The notes under the pieces were generated by a model that was given only the letters and a program-made list of their open reading frames with translations, searched no databases and was not told the origin of the DNA. From Delphinapterus leucas (taxonomy: Eukaryota; Chordata; Mammalia; Artiodactyla; Monodontidae): a stretch of 64,000 nucleotides of DNA. Shown piece by piece: positions 12,700 to 24,271 of this stretch. A program made the translations under genes and the position numbers. Position 1 is the stretch's first letter, and every line of letters begins with the position of its first letter. Location: positions 36,097,823 to 36,161,822 of the forward strand of contig NW_022098036.1 of assembly GCF_002288925.2 (NCBI RefSeq), written 5' to 3'.

Positions 12700-15600
12700 A
12701 TGACAGCCTCTGGGTCCATCCACCTCACTACAAATAACTCAATTTCATTTCTTTTCATGGCTGAGTAATATTACATTGTATATATGTGCCACATCTTCTT
12801 TATCCATTCATCTGTCGATGGACACTTAGGCTGCTTCCATGTCCTGGCTATTGTAAATAGTGCTGCAGTGAACATTGTGATACATGGCTGTTTTTGAATT
12901 ATGGTTTTCTCACGGTATATTCCCAGGAGTGGGATTGCTGTATCATATGGTAGTTCTACTTTTAGTTTTCTATGGAACCTCCATACTGTTCTCCATAGTG
13001 GCTGTATCAATTTACATTCCCACCAACAGTGCAAGAGGGTTCCCTTTTCACCACACCCTCTCCAGCATTTATTGTTTGTAGACTTTTTGATGATAGCCAT
13101 TCTGACTGGTATGAGGTGATACCTCGCTGTAGTTTGGATTTGCATTTCTGTAATGATTAGTGATGTTGAGCATCCTTTCATGTGTTTGTTGGCAATCTGT
13201 ATAACTTCTTTGCAGAAATGTCTATTTAGGTCTTCTGCCCATTTTTTGGATTGGGTTGTTTGTTTTCTTGATATTGAGCTGCATGAGCTGCTGGTATATT
13301 TTGCAGATTAATCTTTCGTCAGTTGCTTCATTTGCAAATATTTTCTCCCATTCTGAGGGTTGTCTTTTCCTCTTCTCTATGGTTTCCTTTGCTGTGCCAA
13401 AGCTTTTAAGTTTCATTAGGTCCCATTTGTTTATTTTTGTTTTTATTTCCATTTCTCTAGGAGGAGGGTCAAAAAGGATCTTGCTGTGATTCATGTCATA
13501 GAGTGCTCTGCCTATGTTTTCCTCTAAGAGTTTTATAGTGTCTGGCCTTACATTTAGGTCTTTGATCCGTTTTGAATTTATTTTTATGTAGGGTGTTAGG
13601 GAGTGTTCTCATTTCATTCTTTTACATGTAGCTGTCCAGTTTTCCCAGCACCACTTATTGAAGAGGCTGTCTTTTCTCCATTGTATATTCTTGCCTCCTT
13701 TAACAAAAAATAAGTTGATCATATGTGTGGGGGTTTATCTCTAGGCTTTCTATCCTGTTCCATTGATCTATATTTCTGTTTTTGTGCCAGTACCATACTG
13801 TCTTGATTAGTGTAGCGTTGTAGTATAGTCTGAAGTCTGGGAACCTGATTCCCCCAGCTCTGTTTTTCTTTCTCAAGATAGCTTTTGCTATTTGAGGTCT
13901 TTTGTGTTTCCATACAAATTGTGAAATTTTTTATTCTAGTTCTGTAAAAAATCCCATTGATAGTTTGAAAGGGATTGCACTGAATCTATAGATTGCTTTG
14001 AGCACTATAGTCATTTTCACAATGTTGATTCTTCCAATCCAAGAACATGGTATATCTCTCCACGTGTTTGTATCATCCTTAATTTCTTTCATCAGCGTCT
14101 TATAGTTTTCTGCACATAGGTCTTTTGTCTCCTTAGGTAGGTTTATTCCTAGGTATTTTATTCTTTTTGTTGCAATGGTAAATGGCACTGTTTCCTTAAA
14201 TTCTCTTTCAGATTTCTCATCACAGAGATTTCTGTGCACTAATTTTGTATCCTGCTACTTTACCAAATTCATTGGCTAGCTCTAGTAGTTTTCTGGTAGC
14301 ATCTTTAGGATTCTCTATGTACAGTATCATGTCATCTGCAAACAGTGACAGCTTTACTTCTTCCTTTCTGATTTGGATTCCTTTTATTTTTCTTCTCTGA
14401 TTGCTGTGGCTAAAACTTCCACAACTATGTTGAATAATAGTGGTGAGTATGGACAGCCTTGTCTTGTTCCTGATCTTAGTGGAATTGGTCTCAATTTTTC
14501 ACCATGGAGAACGATGTTGGCTGTAGGTTTGTCATATATGGTTTATTATGTTGAGGTAAGTTTCCTCTCTGCCTACTTTCTGGAGTGTTTTTATCATAAA
14601 TCGGTGTTGAATTTTGTCAAAAGCTTTTTCTGCATCAATTGAGATGATCATAGGGTTTTTCTCCTTCAATTTGTTAATATGGTGTATCACGTTGATTGAT
14701 TTGCATATATTGAAGAATCCTTGCATTCCTGGGATAAACCCCACTTGATCATGGTGTATGATCCTTTTAATGTGCTGTTGGATTCTGTTTGCTAGTATTT
14801 TGTTGAGGATTTTTGCATCTATGTTCATCAGTGATATTGGCTTGTAATTTTCTTTCTTTGTGACATCTTTGTCTGGTGTTGGTATTAGGGTGATGGTGGC
14901 CTCGTAGAATGAGTTTGGGAGTGTTCCTCCCTCTGCTATATTTTGGAGGAGTTTGAGAAGGATAGGAGCTAGCTGTTCTCTCAATGTTTGATAGAATTCG
15001 TCTGTGAAGCCATCTGGTCTTGGGCTTTTGTTTGTTGGAAGATTTTTAATCACAGTTTCAATTCCAGTGCTGTGATTGGTCTTTTTATATTTCCTATTTC
15101 TTCCTGGTTCAGTCTCAGAAAGTTGTGCTTTTCTAAGAATTTGTCCATTTCTTCCAGGTCGTCCATTTTATTGGCATAGAGGTGCTTGTAGTAATCTCTC
15201 ATGATCCTTTGTATTTCTGCAGTGTCAGTTGTTACTTCTTTTTCATTTCTAATTCTATTGATTTGAGTCTTCTCCCCTTTTTTGTTGATGAGTCTAACGG
15301 TTTATCAATTTTGTTTATCTTCTCAAAGAACCAGCTTTTAGTTTTATTGATCTTTGCTACTGTTTCCTTCATTTCTTTTTCATTTATTTCATTTACTTAT
15401 GATTTCATTCCTTCTGCTCACTTTGGGAGTTTTTTTATTCTTCTTTCTCTAATTGATTTAGGTGTAAGCTTAGGTTGTTATTTGAGACGTTTTTTGTTTC
15501 TTGAGGTAGGATTGTATTGCTATAAACTTCTTAGAACTGCTCTTGCTGCATCCCATAGGTTTTGGGTCAGGGTGTTTTCACTGTTATTTGTTTCTAGGTA

Positions 15601-16402
15601 TTTTTTGATTTCCTCTTCGATTTCTTCAGTGATTTCTTGGTTATTAAGTGGTGTATTGTTTAGCTTCCATGTGTTTGTATTTTTTACAGATGTTTTTTCC
15701 TGCAGTTGATATCTAGTCTCATAGCCTTGTGGTCGGAAAAGATACTTGATATGATTTCAATTGTCTTAAATTTACCGAGGCTTGATTTGTGACCAAAGAT
15801 ATGATCTATCCTGGAAAATGTTCCATGAGCACTTAAGAAAGTGTATTCCTTGTTTTTGGATCGAATAGCCTATAAATATCAATTAAGTCCATGCTGTTTA
15901 ATGTATCATTTAAAGCTTCTGTTTCCTTATTTTCATTTTGGATGATTTGTCCAGTGATGAAAGTCAGGTGTTAAAGTCCCCTACTATGAATGTGTTACTG
16001 TTGATTTCCCCTTTTATGGCTGTTAGCATTTGCCTTATGTATTGAGGTGCTCCTATGTTGGGTGCATAAATGTTTATAATTGTTATATCTTCTCCTTGCA
16101 TTGATCCCTTGATCATTATGAAGTGTCCTTCTTTGTCTCCTGTAACATTCTTTAAAGTCTATTTTGTCTGATATGAGAATTGATACTCCAGCTTTCTTCT
16201 GATTTCCATTTGCATGGAATATCTTTTTCCATCCCCTCACTTTCAGTCTGTATGTGTCCCTAGGTCTGAAGTGGGTCTCTTGTAGACAGCATATATACTG
16301 GTCTTGTTTTTGTATCCATTCAGCCAGTCTATGTCTCATGTTTGAAACATTTAATCCATTTACTTTTAAGGTAATTATCGATATATATGTTCCTTTTACC
16401 AT
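12700..16402 (-). pseudogene. L1 ORF2 remnant (endonuclease and reverse transcriptase), broken
   Basis: ORF2 encodes the apurinic-type endonuclease and reverse transcriptase that nick and copy at the target site. The start is at 16,402, with the N-terminal endonuclease blocks ISIITLKVNGLN, CCLQETHF and GWKKIFHANGNQKKAG. Soon after comes a frame break. The RT region is open at 14,532-15,053 and shows the blocks [19 protein letters not shown] and [12 protein letters not shown]. The catalytic FADD lies at 14,331-14,342 in another frame. The thumb-side segment is open at 13,931-14,239 and the C-terminal cysteine segment at 12,771-13,181. Stops and shifts between these pieces make it non-functional. 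Length (about 3.7 kb) equals a full ORF2. Confidence 0.93.
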
Positions 16403-16439
16403 TTTCTTAATTGTTTTGGGTTTGTTTTTGTAGGTCTTT

Positions 16440-17349
16440 TCCTTCTCTTATGTTTCCTCCCTAGAGAAGTTCCTTTAGCATTTGTTGTAGAGCTGGTTTG
16501 GTGGTGCTGAATTCTCTTAGCTTTTGTCTGTAAAGGTTCTCATTCCTCCCTCGAATCTGAATGAGATCCTTGCTAGGCGGAGTAATCTTGGTTGTAGGTT
16601 TTTCCCTTTCATCACTTTAAATATGTCCTGCCACTCCCTTGTTGCTTGCAGAGTTTCTGCTGAAAGATCAGCTGTTAACCTTATGGGGATCCCCTTGTAT
16701 GTTATTTGTTGTTTTTCCTTTACTGCTTTTAATATTTTTTCTTTGTATTTAATTTTTGATAGTTTGATTAATATGTGTCTTGGTGTGTTTCTCCTTGGAT
16801 TTTTCCTGGATGGCGCTCTCTGGGCTTCCCGGACTTGCTTGACTATTTCCTGTCCAATATTAGGGAAGTTTTCAACTTTAATCTCTTCAAATATTTTCTC
16901 AGTCCCTTTCTTTTTCTCTTCTTCTTCTGGGACCCCTATAATTCGAATGTTGGTGTGTTTAATGTTGTCCCAGAGGTCTCTGAACTGTCCTCAATTCTTT
17001 TCATTCTTTTTTCTTTATTCTGCTCTGCAGTAGTTATTTCCACTATTTTATCTTCCAGGTCACTTATCCATTCTTCTGCCTCAGTTATTCTGCTATTGAT
17101 TCCTTCTAGAGAACTTTTAATTTCTTTTATTCTGTTGTTCATCATTGTTTGTTGGCTCTTTGGTTCTTCTAGGTCCTTGTTAAACATTTCTTGTATTTTC
17201 TCCATTCTATTTCCAAGATTTTGGATCATCTTTACTATCATTAGTCTGAATTCTTTTTCAGGTAGACTGCTTATTTCCTCTTCATTTGTTTGGGCTGATG
17301 GGTTTTTACCTTGCTTCTTCATCTGCTGCATGTTTCTCTGTCTTCTCAT
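16440..17349 (-). pseudogene. L1 ORF1 remnant (RNA-binding coiled-coil protein), broken
   Basis: ORF1p is the trimeric nucleic-acid-binding protein packaged with L1 RNA. The N-terminal part is open for 137 codons (17,349 to 16,936), starting MRRQRNMQQMKKQGKNP. It is followed by a long charged coiled coil with heptad-like leucine/isoleucine spacing (for example SSLEGINSRITEAEEWISDL). The C-terminal RRM and CTD part (about 16,935-16,440) is present as sequence but crossed by stops and frame changes. The start methionine at 17,349 follows the 5' UTR directly, as in intact L1. Confidence 0.9.
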
Positions 17350-17985
17350 TTTGCTTAACTTACTGTGTTTGGGGTCTCCTTTTCGCAGGCTGCAGGCTCA
17401 TAGTTCCCGCTGTTTTTGGTGTCTGCCCCTAGTGGCTAAGGTTGGTTCAGTGGGTTGTATAGGCTTCCTGGTGGAGGGGACTAATGCCTGTGTTCTGGTG
17501 GATGAGGCTGGATCTTGTCTTTCTGGTGGGCAGGACCTTGTCTGGTGCTGTATTTTGGGGTCCCTGTGACCTTATTATGATTTTAGGCAGCCTCTCTGCT
17601 AATGCGTGGGGCTGTGTTCCTAGCTTGTTAGTTGTGTGGCATAGGGTGTCCAGCACTGTAGCTTGCTGGTCGTAGAGCTGAGGTTTGGTGTTGAGATGGA
17701 GATCTCTGGGAGAGCTTTTGCCGTTTGATACTATGTGGAGCCAGGAGGTCTCTGGTGGACCAATGTCCTGAACTCGGCTCTCCCACCTCAGAGGCACAGG
17801 CCTCTGACACCCGGCCGGAGCACCAAGACCCTGTCAGCCACACGGCTTTTGGGAAGTCTGAGGTCTCTGCCTGCATTCAGTAGGTGCTCTGTAGGAGTTG
17901 TTCCACATGTAGATGTATTTCTGATGTATTTGTGGGGAGGAAGTTGATCTCCATGTCTTACTCCTCCACCATCTTGAAGGTCTCT

Positions 17986-20814
17986 TCTCATTTTTAAAAT
18001 GGAGCAAAAGGGTCATACTTCAGGGATTTCTTTTGATAATGTATTTTTTCCCAAGGAGCATTAAGTTTTATTAAGTGACAGAATGTAGTGTCACTTAGTT
18101 ATATGGGTAAGGTGATTATTTGCAAAATAAATAAACAAACTACAGATTTTTATCTCAGCATTTAACAAACATGACTGTAATCCAATTTGTATGATGTTAT
18201 GCCTGGTAATTTTTAACCTTTATATTTCATACACAAGCATACAGATTACTGAGAGCAAACATGCACATACACATACACACACATACACTCTCCTCCAAGA
18301 TACATTAGAGGCTTCCCCACATGCTCAACCCCCTTCAAGATGTGTTCCCAGGTTGGTTAGTAAAAGCTCCCTTAAGCACTAGCAACAGGGCCACTCCCAC
18401 TACCAAGGCTGACATGCTTAGTGGATATGTATCTGCATCTTCATAAACTAAACTGGGTCTGCAAAGCCAAATAAACCAAACAAGAAAATGGGCACCATAT
18501 TTTTTTAAATCCATCCCAAGTGCAGAATATACTCAATTGTCTGATAAATTGGTTAAAATTGGTGCCACTATTATTGAGTCACTGAAGAGTTTATTTCTGT
18601 CACCATATTAACTGTGTCATGTAGCAATTGCACCTAATGAACTTAATGTGGCTTATGGCTATGCACTGCTTCCTCTCAGAAACAAAATCTAAATGTTCCC
18701 GAGTCTGGCAAAACTGGCATCCAATACTATCTCAGTAGAGGCACACAAGCACTAAGGTTCCATTCTGGCCTCTGGCTAATGTATTTTTATTTCATGTTTT
18801 TTTGAAATATAAGATGTTCACACTAAAGTGCTCAGCAGCTTTCAAAAACAAAAAAAGCCACAGAAAAAATCTGTGGTTTGTTTTTGACAAGTTCACGGCA
18901 CACAAAATTTCTACAACTCATGACAGGGTGGTTGAAGAGGATTCTCAAATAAGATTAATCACGAAGGCAGTAACTTATGGACTTTTACCCACATGAACTG
19001 AAATGGAATCATTCTTGGAAGTAAAAGGAGCATGGAAGGAAAATAAAAACAGGCTTTTAAAAATCACTATGACACTTCTATAAATTTCTGGAATGATATG
19101 AAAGCCATACCATAATGCTCAATTCTACTTGACACTCAAGGACCTACCTTGTCATAACTGAAAGTGTTAGAAGGTCCTTCCGATATTTACAGAAGTGAAC
19201 TCACCAAACACTGAGATGCAATGGTCAACATTATAGTGCGTCTGCAATGTAGTTGGATACCCATATCGATTTTTTTTTTTTACACCATTCTGTAGTTTTG
19301 CCTTTTGTGCTCCTCGTTGAAGGAAGATTTCATAAGGTTTTAAAGGTAAATCTGAGCTCTTCTTGTCAACAACATATTTAAATTTTAGAGGTTTTTTTCC
19401 TCCTTTTTCTCTAAAAGTGCCCCCGCTTCATTGTTTCTGCCACTTAGGAGCTATTTGCCCAGTGTTGCTCCTACTGCAACTCTTCCCTCATGGAGCTCAA
19501 AAGGCATAGCTTCTCTCAAAGGACATCTAAATGTGGCAATCAGTCTTACTCCTCCCCCTCCAAAGCACAAGAGTCTCCGGACAAAGCCGTCCTTCAGTTT
19601 TGCCCACGTGTGCTGGAGCTAACCCCTAGATCATGCTACTCCAACTCCCTTCTTACAACCCAATCACTCTCAAAACAGCCAAATCTCTGCTCTTCCATGA
19701 CTGAGCAGGGCTGACCTCAAAATAAAACTTTAAAGTCTAAAGCTATGGCAATTAAAATTTCACAGTGCAAATAAATCTTGCCAGTTGCTCTCTGGCAATA
19801 TCTTCAAGGATGCTATTTCTCTACAACGGATCATGACTATAAATGGTATCTAGCACCCTTTAGCCCCAAGGACACCAAAGCCTGTGAAAGCATAAACATA
19901 TTGGATAAATTCAACTTCGCAGTAACTGCACTTAAGTAAACTGGGCTTCGGAATAATGGACTGAACAGTGCTGTGTTAAAGGTTGATAGCAAGTCTGAAC
20001 AGGGCAGTGGCAGAGCTGTCATGTCCACAGCTGTCAGGTGAGACCTCGACATTGCCAAGAAGGGGTCGAACAGAACAGGCTCTAAGACTTCAAAGGCTCC
20101 TAAGAAAGTAGAAGGGTCGGGAGCTCTACTGACCTTTGGCGGGCTAGTCCCCAGAGGGAAACAGCACCAACAACATGCATGGGAAAGAAGCTCATCTTTA
20201 GGGGCCAATGCAGTAGCCTGGGCGTGAACTAGGCACGAGTGGAAGAGCATCCCATTTGTAACTGAAGTCTGATTTGAAGGACTGACTGCTGAATCGGGGC
20301 ATACAGAAGTTACATCATATCCCCAATACCTTACCTAAATTTCCATACATAGAACATGTTCCTCACCAGGTGTTGGTACTTAGGATTTTCTTTTAGCTTA
20401 ATTCCCTGTAAGTGCATCACTACTACGCTTAACAAATACCTGCAGACTACTAAACTGAAGGGTGATAATTTGCCATGCAAAACTAGCCTTTTACACACAG
20501 ACAAAAGTGAAGAAGTTAAGTAGTTACCTTGATAAATCAGATTTGGGGCAGGAGGGCAGTACCAGAAATATCTATTTTCTTTGATTTGAATCCGAGTCTG
20601 TCTTAGGAAAAACCGTCAGGCACACACCCACAGGAGCCACCCCCTCCACAGCCAGTGCCTTCCTTCCCTCCTTCTGCCCACATTCATTCCCACTCCCAGC
20701 TGTGCTGGCAGCAGAAGCTTCACAACATGCTTGCTCTGTCCTTCCTGTTTGGCTAGTCAAGGGTCTCGTGGTGTTGCCTTAACTATCTCCCTCCTAGGTG
20801 GTACACCAATAAAA
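17986..20814. other. Mostly unique DNA
   Basis: Contains a CA-rich simple tract near 18,250-18,290 and an 11-T run at 19,271. The 137-codon minus frame at 19,837-20,250 and the plus frames at 19,431-19,714 show no family motif. No repeat or gene assigned. Confidence 0.5.
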
Positions 20815-21228
20815 ATAACAGGAGCAGCTAACACTTATTGGGCACTTACATGGTTATTCACTTAGTCTTCTATGCGGTCCTATAAATTAGTTTTCTATTT
20901 TTATCTTCATCTTACAGATGCAGACGCCAACGTTCTAAGCAGGCTTGTTGACAGCTACACGACTAACAAGAGAGTCATGATTTGAATCCAGGTGTTTTGT
21001 TTTTTGTGGTACGCGGGCCTCTCACTGCTGTGGCCTCTCCCGCTGCGGAGCACAGGCTCCGGACGCGCAGGCTCAGCGGCCATGGCTCACAGGCCCAGCC
21101 GCTCCGCGGCACGTGGGATCTTCCCGGACCAGGGCACGAACCTGTGTCCCCTGCATCGGCAGGCGGACTCTCAACCACTGCGCCACCAGGGAAGCCCATG
21201 AATCCAGGTGTTTTAATGACTCTGAAAC
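20815..21228 (-). mobile_element. MIR SINE, antisense, split by a CHR-2 SINE
   Basis: The left part has the MIR tail and core in reverse ('cagctaacacttattgggca', then 'tcttcatcttacagatgcag'). The MIR continues after the SINE as 'aatgactctgaa'. The target-site duplication of the SINE, 'tgaatccaggtgtttt', corresponds to the 'ttgaacccaggtctg' part of an antisense MIR. Confidence 0.75.
20999..21198 (-). mobile_element. CHR-2-type SINE, antisense, inside a MIR
   Basis: Full CHR-2 body in reverse, from 'ggtacgcgggcctctcac' to 'ccaccagggaagccc', with a short T-rich tail. A perfect 16-bp target-site duplication, 'tgaatccaggtgtttt', is at 20,983-20,998 and 21,199-21,214. Confidence 0.95.
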
Positions 21229-21424
21229 GTCACCACAACTGTATATGGTTCTAGGTGACAAGAGGTTTCTCCTAGTCCCCCCCGTTTCCCCCTCATTCTC
21301 TCTCCAAAAATCAATCCTTACTTGTGCACTATATTCTATACCGTCCTAGTTTTTGCTTATTGTCACAATGGGAGGCAACCGCATAATCATATTCATGATA
21401 AAGTCTTAAAAGCAGATGACCATA

Positions 21425-21880
21425 TGGAGAATGGGTTGGGGAGGGGCGCAGACAAGACTGGAGGAAGGTAAGACAATTAAGAGGTTGATTCAGGCAAGAG
21501 ATGATGGTGGCCTAAGATGGGTTATGGCAGTGGAAATGGAGATCAGTGCAGATCTGACAACTATTTAGAATACAGTAGCAACAGGGTGTAGTGCCTGTTT
21601 GAATATGAGTAAGAGAATGGGGGTGGAGGGACCAAGAATGATGCCTCAGTTGTGGATTATAAAACTGAGGGAATGATGATGCCATATATTGAAATAGAGA
21701 AGAGGGAAGAAGGCACAGGTTTTAGCAGGAGCTGAAGAGTTTAGTTTTGGAGTGAAGGTCACAGTGATTGCTAGATATTCATGAACAACAGGATGTTGGA
21801 TGAGTATGTCTGAAGCTCAGGAAAGAGAAATGGGACAGTGATGTAATGCAGTCATATTAAGCATAATAACAAACTACAGG
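21425..21880 (+). repeat. Ancient dispersed repeat, family not named
   Basis: Purine-rich stretch with wording I associate with an old mammalian dispersed repeat: 'aggcaagagatgatggtggc', 'ggcagtggaaatggagatca', 'tgatgatgccatatattgaa' and 'gaagctcaggaaagagaaat'. It is strongly decayed. Confidence 0.4.
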
Positions 21881-22205
21881 AGTGAATGGTATTGGCCCAG
21901 ATCCCATAATGTAACTCTGGTTCTAATTTTAGATATTTATTCCACTAAGAGGTCAACAGGCTCAACCAGCAACATGTTTTCTATACCTGATTGGTGTATC
22001 ATTCTCTTCTTCTAGTGAGACAATTACTTTAAGAATATAATTTCTACCAGTACACACAGGTTTAAAGGCAATTTTTAAAACCTTTAAAAATACTTTTTCA
22101 ATACCTATATATACTATCCATAAACCCCTGTGCTGCAGTTCTCTATTCAGGTTTTACTATTTTCAGTTATTGCTGTTCATATGTTGCCCTCTGAACATAT
22201 TCTTT

Positions 22206-22406
22206 TTTTTTTTTTGCTGTACACGGGCCTCTCACTGTTGCAGCCTCTCCCATTGCGGAGCACAGGCTCCAGACACGCAGGCCCAGCGGCCATGGCCCAC
22301 GGGCCCAGCCACTCCGCGGCACGCGGGATCCTCCCGGAACGGGGCACGAACCCGTGTCCCCTGTATCGAGAGGCGGACTCTCAACCACTGTGCCACCAGG
22401 GAAGCC
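22206..22406 (-). mobile_element. CHR-2-type SINE, antisense
   Basis: T run followed by 'ctgtacacgggcctctcac', CHR-2 body and 'ccaccagggaagccc'. A 15-bp target-site duplication, 'ctgaacatattcttt', is at 22,191-22,205 and 22,407-22,421. Confidence 0.95.
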
Positions 22407-23059
22407 CTGAACATATTCTTTGTTTAAAATATACCTGTGCTCTCTCTTCCTTTAAGCTATATATATTTTTAGAGGTAAGAATTTGTTGCTTCTCATATTA
22501 AATAAAACCTGCTAACAGTCCCAGTAACAAGTTACCATTTCTTTTTTTTATTAGATAGCATCTTATAAGTTGAGAGGAGACCGAGGAGGAAAGGCTTAAA
22601 TTGGTATACATTTTTAAATGCTCAAGTATTAGAATCTGGGACATGCATTTGTGGGCAGGTGTGTGTGCATATGTGTGCCTGGTGATGGCATGTGTGGGGA
22701 AATCGATCTAGGGTCTAGCTATTTCAGAAAGAATTAGTCACATGATTCTGAATACTCCCTAACTAGGAACACTGCATTACAATTTATTACCTTACTGATG
22801 ACCCTTCAAGTGTAATAAAGAATCCAGTAAATCAGAATAACTGATAATTCAGGGTCGTCTGAAGTTCAGCTTTACATTATGTAACAATGTGAAAAAAATA
22901 TATGGAGGTAAACATTTACCTTCATACAGAATGATGTATTTCAGCCCTTTGGAAGCACCCATTTATAATCAACAGCAGAATGTAACCAGAGACTGGAATT
23001 CAGGGCTGGTATTCTAGTGTAATTAAAAATAATTCCCACATTTATTAAAACTGAACCTA

Positions 23060-23269
23060 GGGCTTCCCTGGTGGCGCAGTGGCTGAGAGACCACCTGCCG
23101 ATGCAGGGGACATGGGTTCGTGCTCCGGTCCGGGAAGATCCCACATGCCGCGGAGCGGCTGGGCCCGTGAGCCATGGCTGCTGGGCCTATGCGTCCGGAT
23201 CCTGTGCTCCACAACAGGAGGGGCCACAACAGTGAGAGGCCTGCGTACCGCAAAAAAAAAAAAAAAAAA
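23060..23269 (+). mobile_element. CHR-2-type SINE, + strand
   Basis: Starts 'gggcttccctggtggcgcag', with B box in 'gggttcgtgctccgg', and ends with 'gcctgcgtaccgc' plus a pure A tail of about 20. A 13-bp target-site duplication, 'aaaactgaaccta', is at 23,047-23,059 and 23,270-23,282. Confidence 0.95.
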
Positions 23270-23282
23270 AAAACTGAACCTA

Positions 23283-24039
23283 ATTGCTTATACTGTAAAA
23301 TTTATATCAGGGGATGATATGCATTAAAAGTAATTTATGTTCCAGAACTTTCACTAATTCAGACTGACACAGCTTCCAGATAATTCATACTTGTGAAGTT
23401 TTTTTTAATGAAATACTAAAAGTAATAGCATTATATTTATTAATACTGAATGAGCAAAATAGCTAACAGTGTACCAAAAGTTTTATTTTAGCCCTTGTAA
23501 TTTAAATGTCGCTATGATTATCCAAGTAGGTTTTTCTATTATGAATATAGCAATAGATACCATTATGTATCAATACCTTAAGAAATGACTCTGTAGATCA
23601 ATTATTTGCATAGCTCAGAATGCTTCTTTCCTGCTAAGTAAAATTAAGTCTTAAAATAGTCACAATTAAAATTTTTCAAAAAGAGTGGCTCAATTAATTA
23701 ATGGGTCAGAGAAAAGCCTCTCTACTGCAACTCTGTATCTTAAATTCCAGGGAAAATGCAATTGGTGGTTTAAAGCTGAAATGAATACTCAACATAGGAA
23801 AACCTACCTTCCCATTATTAGCATCAATTCAGAATGTTTAAAATCACCTCATCAGAAAGGACCTGGATGGAGGTCATTTGTAAATAAAATTACCCCTCTT
23901 AACCCAGAGAAAAGAGTCACTAAGAGCACTGACCACCCCCAGACCATTTCACAAGGACAAAAAAGTGACTGTAATTTGTGGGGCTATATGTACTTATCTC
24001 AAAATATTTAAAAGTCCTTAGTAGAATGTTACCCATAAA
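23283..24039. other. Unique DNA between two SINEs
   Basis: No repeat or gene recognised. A 108-codon + frame (23,685-24,011) has no domain features. Confidence 0.55.
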
Positions 24040-24048
24040 CCAAAACTT

Positions 24049-24262
24049 TTTTTTTTTTTTTTTTTTTTTTTGAGGTACGCGGGCCTCTCACTTTTTTGTC
24101 CTCTCCCGTTGTGGAGCACAGGCTCCAGACGCACAGGCTTAGCGGCCACGGCTCATGGGCCCAGCCGCTCCACGGCATGTGGGATCGTCCCGGACCAGGG
24201 CACGAATCCGTGTCCCCTGCATCGGCAGGCGGACTCTCAACCACTGCGCCACCAGGGAAGCC
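24049..24262 (-). mobile_element. CHR-2-type SINE, antisense
   Basis: Long T run, then 'gaggtacgcgggcctctcac', body, and 'ccaccagggaagccc'. A 9-bp direct repeat, 'ccaaaactt', at 24,040-24,048 and 24,263-24,271 is the likely target-site duplication. Confidence 0.93.
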
Positions 24263-24271
24263 CCAAAACTT

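Larger units (their letters stand above)
12261..17985 (-). mobile_element. Near full-length L1 LINE, antisense (about 5.7 kb)
   Basis: Complete L1 order on the minus strand: 5' UTR (about 17,985-17,350), ORF1 (about 17,349-16,440), ORF2 (16,402 to about 12,700) and 3' UTR ending 'caataaagatgttaag' at about 12,261. The 5' end reads 'caagatggtggaggagtaag' on the minus strand, the start expected for cetartiodactyl L1. No clean target-site duplication is visible; only a weak 'ctcat' match flanks both ends (12,251 and about 17,987). Both ORFs are broken, so the copy is dead although structurally almost complete. Confidence 0.95.

Noticed and set aside
16524..17569. Long + strand open frames (169 and 264 codons)
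   Set aside because: They are antisense shadows of L1 ORF1 and 5' UTR; the coding strand of the element is minus.
19837..20250. 137-codon minus frame
   Set aside because: No domain, no splice support and no conserved motif; length is within chance for 64 kb.
21001..21254. Overlapping arginine/serine-rich frames in CHR-2 SINEs (also near 3,200, 22,200, 23,100, 24,100, 37,400, 44,200, 51,200)
   Set aside because: The same peptide recurs at every SINE copy because the GC-rich SINE body lacks stops; not genes.
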